Positions 46,983-55,813 of a stretch of 64,000 nt of DNA are shown here, in pieces. The stretch lies in contig JANQLM010000063.1 of the NCBI GenBank assembly GCA_028280635.1, positions 1-64,000 of the forward strand, given 5' to 3'. How positions within the stretch are numbered: position 1 is the first letter of the stretch; each line of letters opens with the position of its first letter. The notes below the pieces were generated by a model, which was not told the origin of the DNA, did no database searches, and saw nothing but the letters and a program-made list of their open reading frames with translations. The position numbers and the translations under genes were made by a program. The stretch comes from Halieaceae bacterium (GTDB lineage Bacteria; Pseudomonadota; Gammaproteobacteria; Pseudomonadales; Halieaceae).

Positions 46983-48451
46983 CAGCCGGCGGCGGCCTCG
47001 GCCTTGCCGTCCACCAGTTCCAGCGGTTTCTGGGCGATGTGCCAGTAGCCATAGATCACGGCGATAACGGGGCAGGCGAGATTGAAAATGGCGAAGGGTG
47101 CGTAGGTGAGGGTGGCTACCCCCAGGGTGGCAGACATATAGGCGCCGCAGGTGTTCCAGGGAATCAGCGCCGAGGTGAGTGTGGCGGAGTCTTCCAGGGT
47201 ACGTGACAGGTTCAGCCGCGACAGGCCGCGGCGCTCGAATTCATCGCGGTACATGCCGCCCGGGAGGGTGATGGCGATGAACTGGTCGGCGGCGGCCAGG
47301 TTGGTGGCGGTGCAGGTGGCCACGGTGGTGGCCACCAGGCCGCCGTTGCTTTTGGCGCGTTTCAGCGCGCCGTCCACCATGTACTTGAGGATGCCCACCC
47401 GCTGCAGGGTGCCGCCAAAAGCCATGGCGCTGATGATCAGTGAAATCGTATTGAGCATGCTCAGCATGCCGCCCTTGGACAGCAGCTTGTCCATGAAGGC
47501 GTTGCCGCTCTCGGATTCATAGCCGCTGAATAGGCTGGTCCACACCCCTTTCAGCATCAGCACGCCTTCGCCCAGCCTGTCGCTCTCACCGGCGAGCCGC
47601 AGCACCGCTTCCGGCTGGTACAGAATGGCAAAGATCACACCGAACACGGAGGAGGCGAGGATGGCCGGCAGCGCGGGTACCCGCCGCCACACCAGGAACA
47701 GCATCAACAGCAGGGGCAAGAACAGGTGCAGGCCAATACTGAACTGGCCGGCGATGCTGTCGCGCAGTTCAGCGATCTGAGCGGGCTCGGCGGCCTCGCC
47801 ACCGCTGAGGGCGACAAACACGATCAGCGCCAGCAGGAAGCTCGGCACCGTGGTCCACAGCATGTGCAGGATATGTTCGAACAGGTCGACGCCGGCGGTG
47901 GCTGCCGCCAGGTTGGTGGTGTCGCTGAGCGGTGACATCTTGTCGCCGAAGTAGGCGCCTGAAACGATGGCGCCGGCGGTAATGGCCGGCGACAGGTTGA
48001 AGCCCGCAGCGATGGCCATCAGGCCGATGCCGATGGTGCCCGCCACTGTCCACGAAGAGCCGATGCTTACGGCGACCACGGCGCAGATGATCGCCGATGC
48101 CGCGTAGAAGATATCCGGCGATAGGATCTTCACGCCGTAGTAAATGAGCGCGGGTATGGTGCCCGACAGGATCAGTGCGCCGATCAGCATTCCCACCGAC
48201 ATGAGGATCAGCATCGGCACCAGGCACATGGCAATGCCATCCACCAGGCCTTCCTCGATCTCGCGCCAGCTATATCCCAGCCGCACACCCACCAGGCCCA
48301 CGGCCCCGGCGCCCAGCAGCAGGGCAATCTGGTTGGCGCCGTAGGAGGAGTCGGCACCGTAGAGATAGACCGACAGGCCCAGCATGAAAATGACCAGGGC
48401 TACAGGGGCAAGTGCGAGACCTGGTGTGAGCGGTCGTATCGGGGAATTCAC
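46982..48451 (-). CDS. nhaC: Na+/H+ antiporter, NhaC family
   Basis: Membrane antiporter of 489 residues with about eleven hydrophobic helices. The NhaC signature SGAYFGDKMSPLSDTTNLAA is near residue 160; a second conserved part is AATNLAAADQFIAITLPGGM near 400, with PWNTCGAYMSATLGV later. I placed the start at a GTG (48451) because the long upstream frame is not protein-like and the first TM begins at about residue 12 from there. Sodium-proton exchange suits a marine host. It diverges from the PQQ dehydrogenase. Confidence 0.92.
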   Translation of the reverse strand: MNSPIRPLTPGLALAPVALVIFMLGLSVYLYGADSSYGANQIALLLGAGAVGLVGVRLGYSWREIEEGLVDGIAMCLVPMLILMSVGMLIGALILSGTIPALIYYGVKILSPDIFYAASAIICAVVAVSIGSSWTVAGTIGIGLMAIAAGFNLSPAITAGAIVSGAYFGDKMSPLSDTTNLAAATAGVDLFEHILHMLWTTVPSFLLALIVFVALSGGEAAEPAQIAELRDSIAGQFSIGLHLFLPLLLMLFLVWRRVPALPAILASSVFGVIFAILYQPEAVLRLAGESDRLGEGVLMLKGVWTSLFSGYESESGNAFMDKLLSKGGMLSMLNTISLIISAMAFGGTLQRVGILKYMVDGALKRAKSNGGLVATTVATCTATNLAAADQFIAITLPGGMYRDEFERRGLSRLNLSRTLEDSATLTSALIPWNTCGAYMSATLGVATLTYAPFAIFNLACPVIAVIYGYWHIAQKPLELVDGKAEAAAG

Positions 48452-48563
48452 GGAATAGTCTTCAGAAAATCGCCGGGCCAGCTTGCCTGAGTTTTGCGCA
48501 ATGGTACAGCCCCGGGCCTTGCAGTAAACTTGGCGGTCCCTGATTTTCCGGTGCTTTGCCGCT

Positions 48564-49688
48564 ATGTCTCGCCTGATTTCCTGCCTTTCTATCTTGATCC
48601 TGTTCGTTGGCCTGGGCGCCTGCAGCGGCGCCGGTACGGTGGAAGCCGGTGCAGATGACGGCAGCGTTGTCGATGGCGATTTACGTCTTGAGCCCCTGCA
48701 GCTCAACCTCGACAGCCCCTGGGGCATGGACTTTGTCGACGAGCAACATGTGCTGATCACCCAGCAGGGCGGCGCGCTGTTGCACCTGTCGCTGGTCAGC
48801 GGAGCACTCACTGAAGTGGCGGGCGTACCGGAGGCCACCGAGCACGGCCAGGGTGGTCTGCTGGATGTGCTGGTTGAGCACGGCGATGGCAATCCGATGG
48901 TGTACCTGAGCTACACCCACGCGGATGACGCCGGCTATACCACGCGGGTGGCGCGCGGGCGGCTGAACGGCACCGGGCTGGAAGACGTCGAAGTGCTGTT
49001 TACGGCCATGCCCTACTACGACACCAGGTACCACTTCGGCAGTCGCCTGCTGATTATCGACGACTACCTGTTCATCACCGTGGGCGACCGCGGCAACCGC
49101 GACTACGCCCAGGACCTGAGCCGCCACAACGGTAGCGTAATGCGCATCTACAAGGACGGCCGCGTGCCCGGTGACAATCCCTTCGTGGGCCGCAGCGATG
49201 CCCTGCCTGAAATCTGGACCTACGGCCATCGCAACCCCCAGGGCATGGCGCGCCATCCGGACGGCTCGGTGTGGGTCAACGAGCACGGTCCCAGGGGCGG
49301 CGATGAACTGAACCGGCTGGTACCCGGCACCAACTACGGCTGGCCCATCATTACCTATGGCGAGGAGTACCGCGGCGGCAAGATCGGTGAAGGCACCGCC
49401 AAGCCTGGCATGGCCCAGCCCGAGAAATACTACGTGCCCTCCATCGCCACCTCGGGCATGGCCTTCTACAGCGGCGACGTCTACCCGGACTGGACAGACT
49501 CGGTGCTGTCCGGCGCGCTGGCGCTGACCCACCTGAACCGGGTGGAGCTGGTGGGCAATGGCCTCGGGGAAGAGCACCGCTACTTCGATGACAGCCAACT
49601 GCGCTTCCGCGACATTCATGTCAGCCCGGATGGTCAGGTCTATGTGCTGGCGGGCAGCGGCCTGTACCGCCTCACTACCGGGGGCTGA
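48564..49688 (+). CDS. PQQ-dependent sugar dehydrogenase, lipoprotein
   Basis: Second GSDH-family propeller in the window, 374 residues. It is a lipoprotein: lipobox LGAC with Cys20. Signatures parallel the copy at 8587-9687: SPWGMDFVDEQHVL, GQGGLLDVLVE, TYGHRNPQGMARH, EHGPRGGDELN and GTNYGWPIITYG. The first propeller motif differs, with an insertion before PYYDTRYHFG. Followed at eight bases by an EamA transporter gene, then the FAN1-like and helicase genes, which look like one operon. Confidence 0.9.
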   Translation: MSRLISCLSILILFVGLGACSGAGTVEAGADDGSVVDGDLRLEPLQLNLDSPWGMDFVDEQHVLITQQGGALLHLSLVSGALTEVAGVPEATEHGQGGLLDVLVEHGDGNPMVYLSYTHADDAGYTTRVARGRLNGTGLEDVEVLFTAMPYYDTRYHFGSRLLIIDDYLFITVGDRGNRDYAQDLSRHNGSVMRIYKDGRVPGDNPFVGRSDALPEIWTYGHRNPQGMARHPDGSVWVNEHGPRGGDELNRLVPGTNYGWPIITYGEEYRGGKIGEGTAKPGMAQPEKYYVPSIATSGMAFYSGDVYPDWTDSVLSGALALTHLNRVELVGNGLGEEHRYFDDSQLRFRDIHVSPDGQVYVLAGSGLYRLTTGG

Positions 49689-49695
49689 TTAGAGC

Positions 49696-50583
49696 GTGCA
49701 CCCCGACCGCCGAGCACTACTGCTGGGCCTGGCCGCGGTTTTCTTCTGGTCCACGGTGGCCACCGCCTTCAAGGTGGCCCTGCGTTACCTCGACGTGTTC
49801 CAACTGGTGTTCTTCGCCAGCCTGTTTTCCGCCGCCGCCCTGCTGGCGGCAGTGGCGTGGCGCGGCCAGCTTCATAAGCTGGCCGAAGAGTTGAGAACCT
49901 ACCCTGGCTACTACCTGGGCATGGCGGCACTCAATCCCTGCATCTACTACGTGGTGCTGCTGCACGCCTACGATCTGCTGCCGGCCCAGCAGGCCCAGGC
50001 CATCAACTACACCTGGGCCATTACCCTGTCGCTGCTGGCCATCCCGCTGCTGGGCCAGCCCCTGAAGGGGCGCGACGCCACGGCGGCCGCCTTCGGTTAC
50101 TTCGGTGTGCTCATCATCGCCACCCGCGGTGACCTGCTGGGTCTCGCCTTCGACAGCCTGCCCGGCGTCGGCCTGGCGCTGGCCAGCACCCTGCTGTGGG
50201 CCTTCTACTGGATATTCAGCGCCCGCAATCCGCGCGATGGCACCGTGGCCCTGTGCCTCAACTTCCTGCTGGCGATACCCATGGCAGCGATGTTGTGCGC
50301 GGTGTTCTCGGAGATTCACTGGCCCGGCTGGCAGGGCCTGGCCGGCGCCGGTTATGTGGGCCTGTTTGAAATGGGGGTGACCTTCCTGCTGTGGTCAGCG
50401 GCCCTGCGCACCGCCACTCGGGTGGCGCTGGTGGGCAACCTGATATTCCTGGCGCCCTTCCTGTCGCTGGTGTTTATCCAGCTTATCCTCGGAGAGACCA
50501 TCCACCCGGCGACCCTGGTGGGCCTGTGCCTGATTGTGCCGGCGGCCCTCTTCCAGCAGATGCAGAGGCCGGCGGCCCAGTGA
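49696..50583 (+). CDS. EamA/DMT family transporter
   Basis: Inner-membrane transporter of 295 residues with ten predicted TM helices in two EamA repeats (about 8-135 and 150-285). Motifs: FFWSTVATAFKVALRYL at TM1 and YTWAITLSLLAIPLLGQPL at the end of the first repeat; VALVGNLIFLAPFLSLVF in the second. The substrate is unknown; such proteins often export metabolites. The start is a GTG at 49696, eight bases after the PQQ dehydrogenase stop. Its stop overlaps the next gene by four bases (GTGA). Confidence 0.85.
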   Translation: MHPDRRALLLGLAAVFFWSTVATAFKVALRYLDVFQLVFFASLFSAAALLAAVAWRGQLHKLAEELRTYPGYYLGMAALNPCIYYVVLLHAYDLLPAQQAQAINYTWAITLSLLAIPLLGQPLKGRDATAAAFGYFGVLIIATRGDLLGLAFDSLPGVGLALASTLLWAFYWIFSARNPRDGTVALCLNFLLAIPMAAMLCAVFSEIHWPGWQGLAGAGYVGLFEMGVTFLLWSAALRTATRVALVGNLIFLAPFLSLVFIQLILGETIHPATLVGLCLIVPAALFQQMQRPAAQ

Positions 50584-52292
50584 TCGCCGACGCAGAAGCG
50601 GCCCCCCCGGAGGCGGCCCTCTCGGAAATACCCGCGCTCTCACCGCACTATTACCTCGACAATTTCCAGCGTCTCTGCGATACGGTCGAGAGCCAGTACG
50701 GCGACCTGCTGAGCAGCGCGGAGACTGACTTCCTGCAGCAGTTCGCTACCGCCCCGCAGGAGGCCCGCTGCCTGTTTGTGCGGCTGGTGTCCCGGCGCGG
50801 CCCGCTGTTTCGGCGCGGCCAGCTCAACTACCCGGAGCTGGGCAAGCTCGACGACGCGCTGGCGTCTGCGCTGGACCACGGCCTGCTGTACCGGGAAGAG
50901 CAGCCGCCGGTGGAATGGCTGCTGGCCCTGTTGCGCAAGCCCGAACTGGTGGCGATCTACGGGGAGTATTTACCGAACGCAGGCCTGCGCAAGCCGGAGC
51001 TGTTGGCGGTGCTCAACGCCGAATTGACCGAGGAGGCTTTGTTATCCCACTGGCGCGACTGGCGCGCCCCGCAGGACTGGTTGCTGGGGGTGGAGCATGT
51101 CGAGGTCGTGGCCCTGTTTCGCCTGCTGTTCTTCGGCAATAGCTGGCAGGACCTCAGTGAGTTCGTGGTCAGCGACCTCGGCATCATTCGCTACCACCCC
51201 TATCGGCTGGACAGAGAAGACCGCCTGTTCACCAGCCGCCAGGAGATCGACGAGGTGCTGGCCCTGGATGCACTCAAGGCCGTGTTCAAGCAGGCTGCCG
51301 CCGAAGAGGACCTGGGTACGGTGCTGGCGGTGGCGCATGTTCTCAATAAACCCGCCGCTGGCGCTCTCGATAGACCCGCCGCTGGCGCGCAGTCGCTGTT
51401 GCTGCGAGATCGCCTGCGCAATCGGGTGGCGCGCCAGCTCGAGCGCATGCAGGCACCTCGTGAAGCGGAAGCCCTGTACGCGAGCTGCCGGCAGCCGCCG
51501 GCCCGGGAGCGTCGCGCGCGCTTGCTGACGGCCCAGGGCGAATACGCGTCAGCGCTGGCCGTGTGCGAGTCGATACAGGACGCACCCTGGAGCGAGAGCG
51601 AAGTCGACTTCGCCGCCCGCCAGCTCCCCAGCCTCAAGCGCAAGCTGGGTGAGGCGGCGCCGTCGCGCCCGCGCGACCGCTTCGAGGAAGACCGGCTATG
51701 TCTGCCTCACTCCCTGCCGGTGGAACGGGCGGCGGCGCGGTACTACACCGAACAGTGGGACAGCGTGTACTACGTGGAAAACCTGCTGATCAACGCCAGC
51801 TTCGGGCTGGCTTTCTGGCAGCAAATCTTCAGCCCGGTACCGGGTGCTTTTGTACACCCGTTCCAGTCGGCGCCCCTGGATATGTACAGCCGCGAATTTC
51901 ACGCCGCGCGCCGCGAGTCGATTGACCGGCGACTGGCCCAGCTCGAGAGCGGCGACCTCGCCGGCGATCTGCTGAAAGCCTTCGATACCCACCAGGGGGT
52001 GAGCAATGCCTGGGTGGGCTGGCGCGGCCTGCGGCGCGAGCTGCTCGAACACGCGCTCCGGATCGTCCCCCGTGAACACTGGCTGGCGATCTGGCGTCGG
52101 CTGCTGTTCGACCCCGAGGCCAATCGCAATGGCTGCCCGGACCTGGTGGCGCTGGATGAACAGCGGGGCTATTGCCTGATCGAGGTGAAAGGCCCGGGCG
52201 ATGCCCTGCAACTGCGCCAGCGCCGCTGGCTGCGTTTCTTCCAGGCCCAGGGTATTCCCGCCCGGGTGGCCTGGGTGGAGTGGCAGTCGTGA
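50580..52292 (+). CDS. FAN1-type VRR-NUC structure-specific nuclease
   Basis: Bacterial homologue of Fanconi-associated nuclease 1, 570 residues. The C-terminal VRR-NUC domain (about 455-570) holds NGCPDLVAL with Asp521, then CLIEVKGP with Glu535 and Lys537, the PD-(D/E)xK triad, and RRWLRFFQAQGIPARVAWVEW. The middle (about 260-430) is a helical TPR-like region (RNRVARQLERMQAPREAEALYASC); the N-terminus (YYLDNFQRLCDTVE, FVRLVSRRG) fits the bacterial FAN1 start. Such enzymes cut 5' flaps and repair DNA crosslinks. GTG 50580 overlaps the transporter by four bases, and the stop overlaps the helicase by four. Confidence 0.92.
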   Translation: MIADAEAAPPEAALSEIPALSPHYYLDNFQRLCDTVESQYGDLLSSAETDFLQQFATAPQEARCLFVRLVSRRGPLFRRGQLNYPELGKLDDALASALDHGLLYREEQPPVEWLLALLRKPELVAIYGEYLPNAGLRKPELLAVLNAELTEEALLSHWRDWRAPQDWLLGVEHVEVVALFRLLFFGNSWQDLSEFVVSDLGIIRYHPYRLDREDRLFTSRQEIDEVLALDALKAVFKQAAAEEDLGTVLAVAHVLNKPAAGALDRPAAGAQSLLLRDRLRNRVARQLERMQAPREAEALYASCRQPPARERRARLLTAQGEYASALAVCESIQDAPWSESEVDFAARQLPSLKRKLGEAAPSRPRDRFEEDRLCLPHSLPVERAAARYYTEQWDSVYYVENLLINASFGLAFWQQIFSPVPGAFVHPFQSAPLDMYSREFHAARRESIDRRLAQLESGDLAGDLLKAFDTHQGVSNAWVGWRGLRRELLEHALRIVPREHWLAIWRRLLFDPEANRNGCPDLVALDEQRGYCLIEVKGPGDALQLRQRRWLRFFQAQGIPARVAWVEWQS

Positions 52293-54562
52293 AGCCGGCG
52301 GTGCGGCTGGCGGTGCGGGAACTGGCCGCTTTCTGCCATCGCAGTGGCGATATCGACTACCGCTTTACGCCCTCACCCAGCGCCGAGCACGGTATTGCCG
52401 GCCACCAGCTATTGCAGGCCCGCCGCGGCGGCGACTACCAGGCCGAGTACCCGCTGGAAGCGGTGCTCGACCTTGGCGATTTTGCGCTGCGCCTGGCCGG
52501 CCGCGCCGATGGCTTTGACGCCACGGCGGGTCTGCTGGAAGAGATCAAGACCTGCCGGGTGGAGCGGGACGCCATCCCCGAAGCCGTCGAGGCCCTGCAC
52601 TGGGCCCAGCTTATGCTCTACGGCGGCCTGCTGTGTCGCGCCGAGCCGGAGCGGGCAGGTTTGACCCTGCAGCTCACCTACTACCAGGTGGATAGCGGCG
52701 AAGAATGGCCGCGGCTGGAAGAACATGGGCGGGATGCGCTGCTCGCCTTCCTCGATGACAGCCTCGAGCAAATGGGCCAGTGGCTGGCCCAGGAACACGC
52801 CTGGCAGCAGCGGCGTGACAGCAGTCTTGCGGCGTTGGAGTTTCCCTACGGCGAGTTTCGCGACGGCCAGCGCAGCATGGCGGAGACGGTCTACAAGTGC
52901 ATTGCCCAGTCCGGCCAGGCCCTGCTGGAGGCCCCCACCGGCACCGGCAAAACCGCGGCGGCCCTGTACCCTGCATTGAAGGCACTGGCCACCGGCCGCC
53001 ACGAGCGCATCGCCTACATCACCGCGCGCACAGTGGGCAGGCAGGCGGCGGAGCACACCCTGCGCGATTTTGCCGGGCAGGGTATGGCGCTGCGCCGCCT
53101 CAGCCTGACGGCCAAAGACAGTATCTGCTTCTCGCCCGGCAAGGCCTGCCACGCGGAGGATTGCCCTTTCGCCGAGGGCTACTACGACCGCCTGCCTGCG
53201 GCCATGGAAGCCGCCGTCAATGAACAGCACCTGGACCGCGAAGCCATCGAGCGCATCGCCCGCGGGCACCAGGTCTGCCCTTACAACCTGGCGCTGGATC
53301 TCATCCCCTGGGTCGACCTGTGCGTGGCCGACATGCACTACGTCTACAGTTTTCACGCCGGCCTCGCCGGCAGCTACGCCGAGCGCGGCCAGCGCTGGAG
53401 CCTGCTGTTGGATGAAGCCCACAATCTGCCGGAACGGGCCCGCGAAATGTACTCCGCCAGCCTCCACAAGGCCGACTTGATGGCGGCTCGCCGCGAGGCG
53501 GGCGGAGCGGTGAAGAGAGCGCTCGATGCCTGCAACCGGGCACTGTTGGCGTTGGGCAAGGAGGACTGGCTGGAGGCGGACTACGATAGCCGCGAACAGG
53601 CGCCGGAAGCGCTGGTGAATACCCTGCAGCGCTTCACCGCCGCCGTGGGTGAGCAACTGGCAGCCACCCCGCTGTTCCTGCAATCGCGCCCCCGGCTTTT
53701 GGACTTTTACTTCGAATGCCTGCAGTTCCAGCGGGTGCTGGAGGTGTTCGATACCGACTTCCGCTTCGAGATGACCCGCGCCGGCGACGCCCAGGGTCTG
53801 GCGGTGAAACTGCGCTGCCTGGATGCGTCGCGGCTGCTGGCGCAGCGCCAGCGCCAGCCCGTGTCGGTCAGTGCGTTTTCCGCGACCCTGTCACCGCCGC
53901 ACTGGATGCTGGCCGAACTCGGCTTTGACGAGCAGGCGGTGTTTCAGTCCCTGGCCTCACCGTTCTCGCCGGACCAGTTCCAGGTGGCGTTGAACACCGG
54001 TCTGGATACCCGCTACCGGGCCCGCCAGGCCACGGCGCCAGTGCTGGCGGACACCATTGCCCAGTGGCTGGCCGACCACCCGGGCAACTGTATTGTCTAC
54101 TTCAGCGCCTACCGTTATATGGACGATGTGCTGGCGCTGCTGCCGCCCACCGGCCGGCAACTGCTGGTGCAGTCGCGCCAGTGGCGCGAGGCCGAGCGTC
54201 ACGAACTACTGAACACCCTGCGCGAGGAGCGTAACGTGGTGGCCTTCTGCATCCTCGGTGGGGTGTTCGGGGAGGGTATCGACCTGCCCGGCGATGCCCT
54301 CGCCAGTGTCGTGGTAGTCGGCACCGGTCTGCCCCAGTTCAATCGCGAACGTGAGGTGTTGCGCGATTACTACCAGGATCGGCTGGGGCGGGGCTTCCAG
54401 TACGCCTACCTCTACCCGGGCATGCAGCGGGTCAGCCAGGCCCTGGGGCGGGTGATTCGTACGGAAACTGATCGCGGCAGCGCGTTGTTGATCGACCCGC
54501 GCTACGGCGACCCTGAGTATCGGCAATTGTTGCCGCCCTGGTGGGAGTACAGCGGCGGCTAA
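52289..54562 (+). CDS. XPD/DinG-like Fe-S helicase with N-terminal nuclease domain
   Basis: Superfamily 2 DNA helicase of 757 residues. Residues 60-115 look like a RecB-type PD-(D/E)xK domain: GRADGF with Asp74, LLEEIKTCR with Glu85 and Lys87, and HWAQLMLYG with the RecB Gln-x3-Tyr. The helicase has Walker A APTGTGKT (215-222), DEAH (375-378), four putative Fe-S cysteines (280, 287, 292, 330) and the late GRVIRTETDRGSALLID motif VI. Fe-S helicases of this family act in repair and replication restart. The GTG start overlaps the FAN1-like stop. It is followed by a short spacer of repeated TAGTTGTGGACGGC-like sequence (54574-54600). Confidence 0.9.
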   Translation: MKPAVRLAVRELAAFCHRSGDIDYRFTPSPSAEHGIAGHQLLQARRGGDYQAEYPLEAVLDLGDFALRLAGRADGFDATAGLLEEIKTCRVERDAIPEAVEALHWAQLMLYGGLLCRAEPERAGLTLQLTYYQVDSGEEWPRLEEHGRDALLAFLDDSLEQMGQWLAQEHAWQQRRDSSLAALEFPYGEFRDGQRSMAETVYKCIAQSGQALLEAPTGTGKTAAALYPALKALATGRHERIAYITARTVGRQAAEHTLRDFAGQGMALRRLSLTAKDSICFSPGKACHAEDCPFAEGYYDRLPAAMEAAVNEQHLDREAIERIARGHQVCPYNLALDLIPWVDLCVADMHYVYSFHAGLAGSYAERGQRWSLLLDEAHNLPERAREMYSASLHKADLMAARREAGGAVKRALDACNRALLALGKEDWLEADYDSREQAPEALVNTLQRFTAAVGEQLAATPLFLQSRPRLLDFYFECLQFQRVLEVFDTDFRFEMTRAGDAQGLAVKLRCLDASRLLAQRQRQPVSVSAFSATLSPPHWMLAELGFDEQAVFQSLASPFSPDQFQVALNTGLDTRYRARQATAPVLADTIAQWLADHPGNCIVYFSAYRYMDDVLALLPPTGRQLLVQSRQWREAERHELLNTLREERNVVAFCILGGVFGEGIDLPGDALASVVVVGTGLPQFNREREVLRDYYQDRLGRGFQYAYLYPGMQRVSQALGRVIRTETDRGSALLIDPRYGDPEYRQLLPPWWEYSGG

Positions 54563-54600
54563 TTTTGGAAGGCTAGTTGTGGACGGCTAGTTGTGGACGA

Positions 54601-55296
54601 CTAGTCGCGGACAGCCTCTTCCCGGGCGGCGGCTTCCTCGTCCGAGTAGCTGTAGCGAATCTCGACGGTCTGCATCTTGCCGTCGTCGTTGCGCAGGTTG
54701 CTGAGACCCTCGAAGCGCAGCAGCCGCTGGCTGCCTTCCTCGTAGGTGAGCTGGATGGGGTCGATGAAGCTGCCCAGCAGCCAGGAGTCCAGGGCGATCT
54801 CCAGGCAAAACTTGCCCTCCTCGCACCTGTCGGCCTTGCTGGCGCGCATCTTGATGGGGTCTTCGCGGGTGACCACCCGGAATGGGAACTTGATCTCCTC
54901 GCCCTCGGCCAGGTCCTGCCACTGCAGGCGCACGAAGTTGTCAAAGCCGGCATCCACCACCGCCTCGGGATCGGCCTTGTCGATGATCACCTCGCGGTCG
55001 ACGCGATAGTCCCGGAAGGTCAGCAGCGGCGCCAGGGCATTCTCCGCGTAGTCCAGCTCCTTGCTGGCGATCACCTCCCGGTTGGGGCGCAGGTAGAACA
55101 CGCTGCACTGCAGGGCGTCATCGCTGCAGTAGTAGTGCTCCAGGTAAAGGGTGTCGCCGGACTTCGGGTCGCGGGCCTCGCCAACGATATCCGGGTCCAG
55201 CGTGGGTAGCGGCGGGGTTTCGCTACTGGCCAGCGGCTGCTGGGAAAAAAGCGCCGCCGCCAACACCAAAATGCTAGGCCAGGTGTGCTTCACCAC
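54601..55296 (-). CDS. Hypothetical secreted protein of the RpoE-linked operon
   Basis: Unrecognised exported protein of about 231 residues. The signal peptide runs to LASSE (WPSILVLAAALFSQQPLA). The mature part is rich in Asp, Glu and beta-strand pattern: DPKSGDTLYLEHYYC, ALQCSVFYLRPNREVI, FVRLQWQDLAEGE and the paired Cys in DRCEEGKFCLEIALDSW. It has four Cys, which could form disulfides. The start is one of two adjacent GTG codons (55296 or 55293) behind AGGAGG, within the end of the DUF2878 gene. It is the last gene of the amine-oxidase operon, so it may be an RpoE-controlled envelope factor. No function can be given. Confidence 0.75.
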   Translation of the reverse strand: MVKHTWPSILVLAAALFSQQPLASSETPPLPTLDPDIVGEARDPKSGDTLYLEHYYCSDDALQCSVFYLRPNREVIASKELDYAENALAPLLTFRDYRVDREVIIDKADPEAVVDAGFDNFVRLQWQDLAEGEEIKFPFRVVTREDPIKMRASKADRCEEGKFCLEIALDSWLLGSFIDPIQLTYEEGSQRLLRFEGLSNLRNDDGKMQTVEIRYSYSDEEAAAREEAVRD

Positions 55297-55813
55297 CGTT
55301 TTCCTCCTCGTGGAACCACAGTCGCGCAATCGCGGCCATGGCCGGGAACAGTGCCGCCCACAGGGCGCCGATGATGGCCAGGCCATAGACCGGGTCCGCA
55401 AAATCCACCGCGGACATGGAGGTCCCGGCGTAGTAACTCATTACCCCGCCGATGCCGCCGAGAATGCCGGCGATGGTGAGCTGGCGCTGCAGGCTGGCAA
55501 AGGCATGATCGAAGGTGGTGGCCAGCACCGGCCACAGGCAGGTCAGCCACAGCGGCGCCAGCGCCGCCTGGCCGTTGAGCGTGAACACACCCACGGCAAA
55601 CAGCGCCTGGTCCAGCAGCAGCCCGAACCCGAAACAGCCGGCGATAAAGGCCAGTTCGCGCTGGCCGCGGCCAATCCATAGCTGGTGGATGGTCACATGC
55701 ACCAGCACCACCAGCGGCGCGATCACCACCGATTCGCTGCTGATGATGGCTAGCCAGCTAACATTGAACAGCAGGCCGTTGCCGGCCTTTTGTAACAGCG
55801 TGTCTTCAGGCAA
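55274..55813 (-). CDS. DUF2878 family membrane protein
   Basis: Inner-membrane protein of 179 residues with about five hydrophobic segments. DUF2878 hallmarks are ALAPLWLTCLWPVLATTFDH and the following LGGIGGVMSYYAG. The start is a TTG at 55813, overlapping cfa by eight bases; it overlaps the next gene by about 23 bases. Found in other bacteria with cfa and DUF1365 genes in oxidative-stress clusters. Biochemical role unknown. Confidence 0.82.
   Translation of the reverse strand: MPEDTLLQKAGNGLLFNVSWLAIISSESVVIAPLVVLVHVTIHQLWIGRGQRELAFIAGCFGFGLLLDQALFAVGVFTLNGQAALAPLWLTCLWPVLATTFDHAFASLQRQLTIAGILGGIGGVMSYYAGTSMSAVDFADPVYGLAIIGALWAALFPAMAAIARLWFHEEENGGEAHLA

Noticed and set aside
52409..53683. 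424-residue minus-strand open frame opposite the helicase
   Set aside because: Same third-position GC effect; the plus strand carries complete helicase motifs.
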